Of a DNA stretch of 47,736 nt, positions 17,074 through 25,090 are shown piece after piece. The notes under the pieces were generated by a model, which was not told where the DNA came from, ran no database searches, and saw only the letters and a program-made list of their open reading frames with translations. Made by a program: the position numbers and the translations under genes. Position 1 is the stretch's first letter, and each line of letters opens with the position of its first letter. The stretch comes from JBCBEX01 sp039177895 (GTDB taxonomy: Bacteria; Bacteroidota; Rhodothermia; Rhodothermales; Rubricoccaceae), in assembly GCA_039177895.1 (NCBI GenBank), contig JBCDFO010000004.1, positions 1 through 47,736 of the forward strand, in the 5' to 3' direction.

Positions 17074-20000
17074 TCACCTCGTGGGTTGGTTGGGGGAAGG
17101 AGAGCGGTCGGCACGCTCGGTGCCGAAGTGGAGCCGGAGGGTGGCCATCTCGTTGGGGCCGAGGCGCACAGCCGCCGTCCCCCCGTCGAGTGCCAGCAGA
17201 GTAGGGGCGTCGCCGAGGAACGTGACGCGCTGGGCGGCTTGGAGCGTTTGGCCGGGCAGGCTCACGCGCACCGCCGCGTCTTCGTCGGGGCTCGGGTTTT
17301 TGAGACGGACGAGCACGCTGGCGTCCCCGGGCTCTGCGGCGGGCTGGAAAGCGAGCAGGTGGACGGAGTCGCCGTCAAGCGTGAGGAAGGAGCGCGCCGG
17401 ATCGGCGGCGGCCAGCCAAGTCGGGTAGACGGCGGCGGGCTGCGCGAACGCACGGCCGAAGTGGTCCGTGAACGCGGCGTCGAAGGCCCCCTCGCGATGG
17501 GTGAAGGCGAAGCGGAGCGGCCACACGCCCTCGTTCTCCTCGTTGCGGTTCCACGCAGGCGGGAAGTGGTTGGCGAGCACGGCCACCACCGTCGGCGCGG
17601 CTTCGCCCGGGGTCTCGCGGAGCTTGACGACGCGGCTGTCAGCCGCCGCCCAGCTGAGGCTACGCGCCGCGTCGGAGTCACCGCCTTCCGTCAGAGCGAG
17701 GCTCTGGCGGAGCGAAAACGCGTCGTGGTCAAAAGCGGCAAAGCGGTCCACCGTCGGATCGGCAAAGCCGCCGAGGAGGCCGAGGTGGGCGGTCGGCGCG
17801 TCGAGCGCGAAGGGGAAGGGGAGGCCATACTCCTCGGTCACCTCGACCGGGGCCAGTGCTTCCAAGTCGACCTCCGCTTCGACCTCCACGCGGTCGAGGT
17901 TTTCCCAGAGGGTGTACGCCACCTGCGGCACGACGGCTTGGCTGGAGTCAGGCGCGCCGAACTCAACGGTCAGCCGCAGCCGGGCGGGCCGCTCGTCGTG
18001 CACCGTCACGCTGACATCGCCCACCATGAGGGAGGCGAAGCCGGATGGGTCGCCGAACTCCGCGCGGACGGGCAGCCCGAACGGCAGCGCGGCGTCGGCC
18101 CGGACCAACTCGGTGCCGCTGCGCTTGTCGAGAGCGCTCGCCAGTTGCCCTGTGCTGGGGTCGACCGTGAGGCGGTAGTGGCTGTTCTCGATCGTCGTGG
18201 CCTCCATGCGGAGGTCGGTCGTCGGGGCCTCGCCGCGCGGTTCGAGGCGCAGCTTCTTGTAGCCCACCGCGGGCAGGTCGCGCGCCACGAAATGGAGGTG
18301 GTAGCCGTCGGCGAAGCTCGGCAGCTCCTCACCCGTCGCGCCGTCGACGACCCGGTAGCGCGCCGCGTCGTGCGCAAACTCGACCGCAAGCGGTACGTCG
18401 CGGGCGACGCCCATCGCGTTGAAGGCGAAGATGGCCTCCGTCTCGAACGACTCCATCGGCTGGACGAGGCGGCGCATGGCGCGCTGCAGCACGGCCTCGG
18501 TGGCGAGCAGGCCGCCCTGCACGTAGCCCTCGCGGTAGGCCATCGTGATGGCGTTCTCGTCGGGCCCGCCGTAGCCGTGCTCCAGGCCGCTCCCGTGGGC
18601 GCTGTATTGGAGCAGGTGGTGGTAGGCGTCGTCCACGCGCGGCTGGAGCGAGGCCCGGCCGTCGGAGAGCCACGCCGCCGTCGACATTGCTTCGGCTAGC
18701 GGGAGCCGGTGCTGCGCCCAGCGCTGCCGCACGACGCGCGCGAGCTCGCCCTGATAGAGCACGTCCCAGTTCGAAATCCAGTCGCCGCGCACCGTCGGCA
18801 GCTCCTCGGCGCAGCAGGCGGTGAAGGCCTCGACGAAGCGGTCGAGCGTGCTGATGACGATGCGCGGGTAGGCGTAGGCCTCGTTCCACGCCCGCGCTGT
18901 GGCTAACTCGGCGTTCGGGATACCTCCGTTGTCGGCAAAGGTGGTGTTGAGCAAGACCACCTCGTGCTCGTTACCCTGCGCGCGGAGGCGTAGCAGCCGC
19001 TCGCGCAGCCGGTCCAGGACGGCCCCGGGCCCCTTGACGAGCCCGACGCTCTGCCCCTCGTTGTAGGCCTCCGTTCGGTAGGTCAAGACCGTCGAGCCGT
19101 CGGCCCCTTCCCACTGAAACGCCTTGGGGAGCGACTGCTGGAAGGCGTAGCCGCCGTACACCTCGTTGAGGCCGGTCACGAAGAAGTCGAGGTCTGCGTC
19201 GCGCAGCGCTGAGGGGAGCATCCACGCGAACCCCGGCACGTCGTTCGAGAGCGCGGCGGTGTAGTCGAAGCCGAAGCGCTCGGCGTAGGCCTCTCCGAGC
19301 GTGAACGAGTGGAGCAACTCCTCCTCGCTGATCCAGCCCGTGAACGGGTTCGCGTAGACCGGCGCGACCGCGACGCGCCCAGCCCGGATGAGCGCCATCA
19401 GCCGCTCGACCTGCTCCGGCGCGCGCGCCTCGACGAACTGCTCCAGCTGCCAGATCGTCTCGATGGTCCACGCGAAGTCCGGCTCCGCCTCGGCGCGCGC
19501 GATCACCTCGTCCAGCAGGAGCGCGTGCTTCTCGGCAACAGTCGGCTGCGGGTGCGTGTAGCCGACGTCGGTGTGGGAGTTGAGCATGAGGTGCAACTCG
19601 TAGCGTGGCTGCGGCTCCAGCGTCACCGTCTGCCCGATGGGCGCTCCACCGTCGGTCGCCACGTCCAGCGTCGCTTGGGTTGGCTCATCAATGGGTGGGC
19701 CCCAGAGTTCGTGGCGGCTGAGGCCGAACGGCACCGTGTTGAGGGGCACCGCGAGCGTCTCGTCGCCGATGGTCAGCCGAACGTTTCCCTCGCCGACGCC
19801 GGGCGTGCGGCGGGTCACGGTAAGGTCATAGCGCTGGCGCAGTCCCTCCTCGGTCTCACGGAAAAACATCGACGAAGCGACGGTGGCTTCGGGAGCGTCG
19901 CCGCGCAGCGAGACAGCTGCGTCCGCCTCAACCGGGGTACCGCCCGGGGTGACGAGACGCGCGTAGAAGCCCCACTGCCAGGCGAGCGGCACGAAGAACT

Positions 20001-20568
20001 GCACGCCCTCGTTGCGGTGCGTCTGCCCCACCTTGACGAGCAACCGGTTGGTCCCGGCCTGAAGCCGCACACGCACGGTGTCTTCGTCGGCGACCGCGTT
20101 GCGCTCGTTGGACGCAGTGAGGACGGTCTCGCCGTTGACCACCACCTTGAGGGAACTATTGCTGCCGAGCAGCAGCAGTGCATCGCGTGCGGTCGCGCTT
20201 TCGATAGTCGTGTACGCATAGCCGACCTTCGACCACCAGATTTTCTCGGGACCATCGCCAGGGGGCACGTCGGCGAAGGCTGCGTGGAAGTCGACGAAGC
20301 CCGCGTCGTCGGGAGCCGCCGGTCGCCACGTCACGATGCCGGCGGCGGTCCACGGGCTTGCCTCGGGTTCGCCTTCCGCAGGGTCGGCGTCTGATTCGGC
20401 GATGAGGTCGGTGTCGTCGGGGAAGCCGAAGCCGACGGTCGGCTGCTCGAACGGGCCGGCGGTAAGCCAGACCGGCACGCTGCCATCGGCATTGAGCGGT
20501 GCCGTGACCGGCTGCGCGGCCAGCGGGGCGCAGATGATCCAGGCGATAGAGACAATCCAGCGCATCAT
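17074..20568 (-). CDS. exported GH38 alpha-mannosidase
   Basis: A 1164-residue glycoside hydrolase of family 38. A signal peptide (WIVSIAWIICAPLAAQ) begins at the ATG at 20568, and an N-terminal beta-domain of about 300 residues precedes the catalytic part. The GH38 zinc-site motif appears as LNSHTDVGYTHPQ, where the His and Asp bind metal. The nucleophile region is LSNDVPGFAWMLPSAL. A long C-terminal beta-sandwich half closes the protein. Family members remove alpha-linked mannose from N-glycan-like or other mannosides. The size exceeds typical ~1000-residue bacterial members because of the N-terminal domain. Its start overlaps the stop of the MalG-type permease gene (ATGA), tying mannoside cleavage to transport. 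Confidence 0.88.
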   Translation of the reverse strand: MMRWIVSIAWIICAPLAAQPVTAPLNADGSVPVWLTAGPFEQPTVGFGFPDDTDLIAESDADPAEGEPEASPWTAAGIVTWRPAAPDDAGFVDFHAAFADVPPGDGPEKIWWSKVGYAYTTIESATARDALLLLGSNSSLKVVVNGETVLTASNERNAVADEDTVRVRLQAGTNRLLVKVGQTHRNEGVQFFVPLAWQWGFYARLVTPGGTPVEADAAVSLRGDAPEATVASSMFFRETEEGLRQRYDLTVTRRTPGVGEGNVRLTIGDETLAVPLNTVPFGLSRHELWGPPIDEPTQATLDVATDGGAPIGQTVTLEPQPRYELHLMLNSHTDVGYTHPQPTVAEKHALLLDEVIARAEAEPDFAWTIETIWQLEQFVEARAPEQVERLMALIRAGRVAVAPVYANPFTGWISEEELLHSFTLGEAYAERFGFDYTAALSNDVPGFAWMLPSALRDADLDFFVTGLNEVYGGYAFQQSLPKAFQWEGADGSTVLTYRTEAYNEGQSVGLVKGPGAVLDRLRERLLRLRAQGNEHEVVLLNTTFADNGGIPNAELATARAWNEAYAYPRIVISTLDRFVEAFTACCAEELPTVRGDWISNWDVLYQGELARVVRQRWAQHRLPLAEAMSTAAWLSDGRASLQPRVDDAYHHLLQYSAHGSGLEHGYGGPDENAITMAYREGYVQGGLLATEAVLQRAMRRLVQPMESFETEAIFAFNAMGVARDVPLAVEFAHDAARYRVVDGATGEELPSFADGYHLHFVARDLPAVGYKKLRLEPRGEAPTTDLRMEATTIENSHYRLTVDPSTGQLASALDKRSGTELVRADAALPFGLPVRAEFGDPSGFASLMVGDVSVTVHDERPARLRLTVEFGAPDSSQAVVPQVAYTLWENLDRVEVEAEVDLEALAPVEVTEEYGLPFPFALDAPTAHLGLLGGFADPTVDRFAAFDHDAFSLRQSLALTEGGDSDAARSLSWAAADSRVVKLRETPGEAAPTVVAVLANHFPPAWNRNEENEGVWPLRFAFTHREGAFDAAFTDHFGRAFAQPAAVYPTWLAAADPARSFLTLDGDSVHLLAFQPAAEPGDASVLVRLKNPSPDEDAAVRVSLPGQTLQAAQRVTFLGDAPTLLALDGGTAAVRLGPNEMATLRLHFGTERADRSPSPNQPTR

Positions 20569-21416
20569 CCTTTCAACCCACTCATGGTGAAGCCCTTGAT
20601 GAAGTAGCGCTGGAAGAAGAAGAACAGCGCGATAACCGGCACCATCATCAGGATCGAGGCGGCCATCAGCACGCCCCAATCGGTCTGGTGCTGCCCGGTG
20701 AAGAGCGCGAGGCCGAGCGCGAGCGTGTTCTTCGCCTGGTCCGAGAGGTAGATCAGCGGTCCGAGGAAGTCGTTCCAGGCGAACATGAACGTCAGCAGCG
20801 CCACCGTCACCAGGGCCGGCCGTGCCAGCGGGAGCGCGATCCGCCAGAAGATGGTCCACTCGCTCGCCCCGTCGATGCGCGCCGCGTCGAAGAGCTCGCT
20901 CGGGAGTGTGAGGAAAAACTGCCGCATCAGGAAGATGTTGAACGCGCCCCCGCCCAGGAAGGCCGGGACGATGAGCGGCTTGTAGGTGTTGAGCCAGCCG
21001 AACTCCTTGAAGAGCACGAAGAGCGGGATCATGATGACCTGCAGCGGCAGCATCATCGTCGCGACCACGAAGAGGAACAGCATGTCGCGTCCCGGCCAGC
21101 GGAGGCAGGCGAACGCGTAGGCCACGAGCGCGCTCGACCCCACCGTACCGATGATGGTGAAGACGGTGATGACGGTCGTGTTGCGGAGGTAGAGCAGGAA
21201 CGGCATCCGCTCGAAGACCTCGGCGTAGTTGTCCCACCGGAGCGTCTCCGGGATCCACTGCGGCGGGATGGCGAAGATGGCCTCGTTGCCTTTCAGCGAG
21301 GTCGACACCATCCAGGCGAACGGCAGCAGCAGCACGAACGCCACGGCGAGGAGCCCGCCGTAGCTCAGCGCTTGCTTGAGGGCGATGGGGCGCCCTGTAG
21401 ATCGGGGTGCAGCCAT
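20565..21416 (-). CDS. ABC sugar permease, MalG type
   Basis: A 283-residue inner-membrane permease with six hydrophobic segments. The EAA loop ELFDAARIDGASEWTIFWRIALPLARPAL docks the ATPase. The N-terminus ends in a Pro-rich turn before TM1, and the C-terminal FIKGFTMSGLKG is typical of MalG/UgpE partners. Its ATG shares one base with the stop of the MalF-type gene (TGATG), and GGGAGGGA lies just upstream as a ribosome binding site. No ATP-binding subunit is encoded in this window, so a shared MsmX/MalK-like ATPase elsewhere is inferred. Confidence 0.93.
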   Translation of the reverse strand: MAAPRSTGRPIALKQALSYGGLLAVAFVLLLPFAWMVSTSLKGNEAIFAIPPQWIPETLRWDNYAEVFERMPFLLYLRNTTVITVFTIIGTVGSSALVAYAFACLRWPGRDMLFLFVVATMMLPLQVIMIPLFVLFKEFGWLNTYKPLIVPAFLGGGAFNIFLMRQFFLTLPSELFDAARIDGASEWTIFWRIALPLARPALVTVALLTFMFAWNDFLGPLIYLSDQAKNTLALGLALFTGQHQTDWGVLMAASILMMVPVIALFFFFQRYFIKGFTMSGLKG

Positions 21417-22405
21417 CACGTCCCTCCCTCGTAGTGGACCCAGCGCTTGCCGAGGCGGAACTGGATCACGGTGACCACCAGCGTGATGACGAGCAGAATC
21501 CAGGCCATAGCGGAGGCATAGCCCATCTCGAAGTCGTCGAACGCCTTGTAGTAGAGGTATAGGTTGTAGAACAGGGTCGAGTTGAGCGGGCCACCCTGCG
21601 TCATCACGTAGGCCTCGGTGAAGACCTGGAACGAGAAGATGACCTCCAGTACCGTCCACAGGAAGATCACCGGCGAGAGCATCGGCACGGTGACATACCG
21701 GAACTTGGCCCACGCCCCGCCGCCGTCGATCTCGACGGCTTCGTAGAGGTGGCTCGGGATGCCCTGCAGCGCCGCTAGGAATACGATCATCCGCGCGCCG
21801 CCGATCGACCACAGCCCCATGAGCACGAGCGCGGGCTTCGACCAGGCCGGGCTTTGCAGCCAAAGCGGCCCCTCGATGCCGACCCACCCGAGTACCTCGT
21901 TGACGAGCCCCATCGACGGGTTGAAGAGCCACAGCCAGATCACCGACAGCACGACGCCGGTGATGATCGACGGCAGGAAGAAGGCCGTGCGGAAGACCTT
22001 GATGCCGCGCACGCTCTGGTTGACGAGCACCGCCAGCAGCAGTGACCCGATGATGGCGAAGGGCACCCGGAGGACCGTGTAGACGAGCGTGTTCCAGACC
22101 GCGATGCCGAAGTAGGGGTCGGCGGTGAGCAGCGTCTCGTAGTTGCCGAGCCCGATGAACTGCGGGATGCGCAGCACGTCGAAGCGGCAGAGGCTGTAGT
22201 AGAGCGACATCACCATCGGGTAGAGCCCGAAGACGAAGAAGCCGATCAGCCACGGCGAGAGGAAGAGGTAGCCAGCGGTCGCCTCGCGCCCGCGGTTCGT
22301 CTGGAGGCGCGCCCACAGGCGGCGCAGCCGCCCCTCGTCCGCCGGAGGGGGGACGAACGGTGGGCCAGCTGGCACACGCATTTCGTAGACAGCGTCGGTC
22401 TGCAT
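21416..22405 (-). CDS. ABC sugar permease, MalF type
   Basis: A 329-residue inner-membrane permease with six hydrophobic segments after a ~45-residue cytosolic N-terminus. The EAA motif is YEAVEIDGGGAWAKFRYVTVPMLSPV. The ATG at 22405 has GAGGTG nine bases upstream, which supports the start. It is the first gene after a 340-base gap containing REP-like repeats, so the transcript may be processed or attenuated before it. It forms the channel with the next gene's product. Confidence 0.93.
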   Translation of the reverse strand: MQTDAVYEMRVPAGPPFVPPPADEGRLRRLWARLQTNRGREATAGYLFLSPWLIGFFVFGLYPMVMSLYYSLCRFDVLRIPQFIGLGNYETLLTADPYFGIAVWNTLVYTVLRVPFAIIGSLLLAVLVNQSVRGIKVFRTAFFLPSIITGVVLSVIWLWLFNPSMGLVNEVLGWVGIEGPLWLQSPAWSKPALVLMGLWSIGGARMIVFLAALQGIPSHLYEAVEIDGGGAWAKFRYVTVPMLSPVIFLWTVLEVIFSFQVFTEAYVMTQGGPLNSTLFYNLYLYYKAFDDFEMGYASAMAWILLVITLVVTVIQFRLGKRWVHYEGGT

Positions 22406-22493
22406 GGCGCTACACCTCTTCGCTGCTTGAGCAACGCAGGCGCTCTGCCCAACTCCGAGAGACAGAGGCGCATCGTTTCGATCTGCCCTCCGC

Positions 22494-22521
22494 GTCATCC
22501 CCGACTTGATCGGGGACCCAT
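22494..22521. repeat. REP-like palindrome A
   Basis: The sequence GTCATCCCCGA-cttga-TCGGGGACCCA has a 7-bp stem (22498-22504 with 22510-22516) and the asymmetric GTCAT...CCCA flanks that mark REP-type elements. It pairs in opposite orientation with copy B about 190 bases away. Confidence 0.7.
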
Positions 22522-22682
22522 GCGATCCACCGGAATGATTGAATGGCGCTGGTTATCGGCTTCCGCGTGCGCGCGTAGACGGCATCACTAGGCCGATGGC
22601 TTGCCCGCTCGATTCCCCCTCGAATGCCTGACGATCCGTCTTCGTGATCACGGAGCCAGGATCCACTCGCTGTCGTAAGCCT

Positions 22683-22709
22683 GTGGGTCCCCGCGTGCGC
22701 GGGGATGAC
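22683..22709. repeat. REP-like palindrome B
   Basis: The sequence GTGGGTCCCCGCGTGCGCGG continues into GGATGAC. It is the reverse-oriented counterpart of copy A, with a 7-8 bp GC stem centred at 22696. It is identical over its core to copy D at 34857-34883. Confidence 0.75.
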
Positions 22710-22745
22710 GGGGGTAAAGTTAAGGAGCTTGGGCCTACACATCGC

Positions 22746-24110
22746 TCAGCGCCTCCCGCGGTCTTGTGCGGGGCCGTCGAGCGAGACGTTGGCGCGGACG
22801 TAGTGGTCGTAGGAGGCCGCGCGGTCGAGGGCGTCTTGCACGACGGCTTCGGCCTGCTGGAGCGCCTCGGCGGGCGTCTGCAGCCCATAGATCACCCGCT
22901 CCTGCGCGCCGAAGAACTCGCGCCAGAACACGTCGTGCGCCAGCGGTACCACGGTCGGCGAGTGGGCGACCTCCATCTGGCGGGCGAAGACCTCCATCTC
23001 GGGGCTATTGAGGAAGCTCGAGTCCGTCGCGGCGAAGCGGTTGGCCGGGAAGAGGTCGTCGTCCGACGCGGCGATCTCCTCAAGCTGGATGTGCTTCTGC
23101 ACCGCAAAGCGCATGAACGCGAACGCGGCCTCGGGGTGACGCGCGCCCCTCGGCACGGCCAGCCACCAGCTTCCGGCTGACGAGGCTGTCGGGCGTCCGG
23201 GGAACGTCGGGATCGCGGCCACACCATAGTCCAACTCTGGGGCGTAGATCGCCAGCTGTTCGAGGTAGCTCAGGTCGAGGACGGCCATTCCGATGCGCCC
23301 CGACATGAACCCGTGCTGGTCGGCGTTGCCGAGGCCCGCCGTGAACGCCTTGAGGTCGTCCACGCCGTATTCCGCGTAGAACTCGGCGATCCATCCCAGC
23401 GACTGCTCCATCGCGGGCATGTTGAGCTGGACGGTCAGGCCGTCGGGCGCCAAAAACTCCACGTCCTGCTGCCACGCCATGAGCTGCGTCGTGGGCAGGT
23501 TGCCATAGTCGGGAATGAAGCCAGCGCGTACGAGGCGCCCGTCTGGATCGCGCTCGGAGAGCCGCCGCGCGGCGGCGACTACCTCGTCCCACGTCTGCGG
23601 CGGACGCTCGGGATCGAGTCCGGCTTCGCGGAAGCGCGTCTTGTTGTAGAAGAGCGCGTACGACGTCGAGTTGATCGGCAGCGCGAACGTGCGGCCTTGC
23701 CAGCCCATCTCGCTCCAGAGCGCGGGGAAGAACTGCGTCGTGTCGAGCGCCGTGGCCTCGATGAGGTCGTCGAGCGGTTCGAGGGCGAGGCGCGAGGCCC
23801 ACTTCACGACGGGGACGAACTGGCTCACCACGTCGGGCGGGTCGCCGGAGAGGACGGCGGTGAGGATCTTGCGCTCGTGCTCCTGCCACGGGATCGGCGT
23901 CGCGTCCACGACGATCGAGTCCTGCACCTCGTTGAAGCGGCGCGCGTGGTACGGTATGTCGTCCTGCGCGCCGACGATGTACCAGTAGCGGATGTGCGTC
24001 TTGCCGTCCTCCGGCGCGACGCGCTCGGGCGTCCAGAGGAGAAACCCCACCGTGACGACGGCGAGTAGTCCCCAGCCAACGCGCTGCGCTATGGTCGTCA
24101 GGCGGCTCAT
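22746..24110 (-). CDS. ABC sugar-binding protein (extracellular solute-binding family 1)
   Basis: A 454-residue periplasmic binding protein. The N-terminus has a membrane-spanning signal (VGWGLLAVVTVGFLLW) without a sharp cleavage box. The body has the usual family 1 pattern: IRYWYIVG start, KILTAVLSGDPPDVVSQF, PINSTSYALFYNKTRFREAG, PQTWDEVVAAARRL and GRIGMAVLD. It should capture the oligosaccharide for the two permeases downstream. Its ATG overlaps the PorV-like gene stop by ATGA, so outer-membrane and inner-membrane parts are translationally linked. Confidence 0.92.
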   Translation of the reverse strand: MSRLTTIAQRVGWGLLAVVTVGFLLWTPERVAPEDGKTHIRYWYIVGAQDDIPYHARRFNEVQDSIVVDATPIPWQEHERKILTAVLSGDPPDVVSQFVPVVKWASRLALEPLDDLIEATALDTTQFFPALWSEMGWQGRTFALPINSTSYALFYNKTRFREAGLDPERPPQTWDEVVAAARRLSERDPDGRLVRAGFIPDYGNLPTTQLMAWQQDVEFLAPDGLTVQLNMPAMEQSLGWIAEFYAEYGVDDLKAFTAGLGNADQHGFMSGRIGMAVLDLSYLEQLAIYAPELDYGVAAIPTFPGRPTASSAGSWWLAVPRGARHPEAAFAFMRFAVQKHIQLEEIAASDDDLFPANRFAATDSSFLNSPEMEVFARQMEVAHSPTVVPLAHDVFWREFFGAQERVIYGLQTPAEALQQAEAVVQDALDRAASYDHYVRANVSLDGPAQDRGRR

Positions 24111-25090
24111 AGGCCCAGGCGCACGGTGAAGCGGTGCGTCGCGCCGAGCAGTTCGCCGAAGGGGACGTAGGCGTAGTCGGCCACCACCCCGACGCCGCCG
24201 AGGCGCGGCAGCATCACGCCCGCGCCCGTCGACCACGCGCCCTCGTCCACGCCGATCCGGTAGCCCGTCCGCAGCGCGAGCACGTCCAGCACGATGGCTT
24301 CGAGGCCGCCGTTGACCCACTCCTGGTTGTCGGTCGGGTGGACCAGCTCCACGGTCCCGGCCACGCGGACATCGCCGAACTCGGCGAGGTCGTCCGCCGC
24401 AGCCACGCGGAAGAGGAGCGGCGTGCGGAAGGTCTGCTCCACGCCCTGCACGTCCGGCCCGAAGTGCTGGAGCGTGAAGGCGAGCCGCAGCTGCCGGAAG
24501 CCGGTGTAGTAGAGCGCCCCCACGTCGAAGAGGACGTTCGTGAAGGTGTCGTCGTCGAGCGTCTCGATGACGTACTTCGCCTGCACGCCGATGGTGAGCC
24601 GGTCCGTGAAGCGGCGCGCAGCGGCGAGGCCGACCATCACGTCGCCCGCCTCCACCAGGCGCCCGGTGCCGTCGGGCTCCTGCACCGTCGTCTCCTCGAA
24701 CGGCTCGATGCCGAAGCGGACGACGCTCAGGCCTAGCGCATAGGAGCCCAGCGGTACCGCCACCACCACCGCGTCGAGCGAACTGTTGACGAGCCACTCG
24801 TTCCGCGTGAACGCCGCCTGCGGCCCGTCGACGAGGGGGAGCGCGCCGACGTTCCAGAAGACCGCGTTCGCGTCGTAGGTCATCGCGGCGGCGGCCTCGC
24901 CGAGCGCGCTCTCCCGCGCGCCCAGGCCGATCTTGAGGAACTGGAACCCCGCCGCCCCCGACTTCTCGAACTCGAAGCCTTGGTCGAGCTGCGCCCGCGC
25001 CTCGGGGCCCGACGCGAGGCTGACGCCCAGCAGCAGGAGCAGGCCTAGGAGGAAGGCGGTGGGGGTGCGTGGGTGCATGGCCAGCCTCAT
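24107..25090 (-). CDS. PorV/PorQ-family outer-membrane beta-barrel protein
   Basis: A 327-residue outer-membrane protein of the PorV/PorQ (UPF0164) family. A signal peptide (LLGLLLLLGVSLASGPEARA) is followed by the family hallmark GFQFLKIGLGARESALGEAAAAM-YDANAVFWNVGAL, then alternating beta strands to a C-terminal FTVRLGL end typical of barrels. In type IX secretion PorV hands cargo with a C-terminal signal to the attachment complex. Other members act as FadL-like channels. Here the gene is coupled by ATGA to the sorting-domain protein upstream and to the sugar-binding protein downstream, so a role in surface display or uptake for this locus is likely. Confidence 0.85.
   Translation of the reverse strand: MRLAMHPRTPTAFLLGLLLLLGVSLASGPEARAQLDQGFEFEKSGAAGFQFLKIGLGARESALGEAAAAMTYDANAVFWNVGALPLVDGPQAAFTRNEWLVNSSLDAVVVAVPLGSYALGLSVVRFGIEPFEETTVQEPDGTGRLVEAGDVMVGLAAARRFTDRLTIGVQAKYVIETLDDDTFTNVLFDVGALYYTGFRQLRLAFTLQHFGPDVQGVEQTFRTPLLFRVAAADDLAEFGDVRVAGTVELVHPTDNQEWVNGGLEAIVLDVLALRTGYRIGVDEGAWSTGAGVMLPRLGGVGVVADYAYVPFGELLGATHRFTVRLGL

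Larger units (their letters stand above)
22406..22745. other. gap between permease and solute-binding genes, with REP pair
   Basis: This 340-base non-coding gap splits an otherwise tightly packed train. It holds two REP-like palindromes in inverted orientation, at 22494-22521 and 22683-22709. No credible gene or promoter was seen between them. Confidence 0.6.

Noticed and set aside
16963..18699. 578-codon plus-strand frame across the mannosidase gene
   Set aside because: Antisense shadow; the opposite strand carries clear GH38 motifs.
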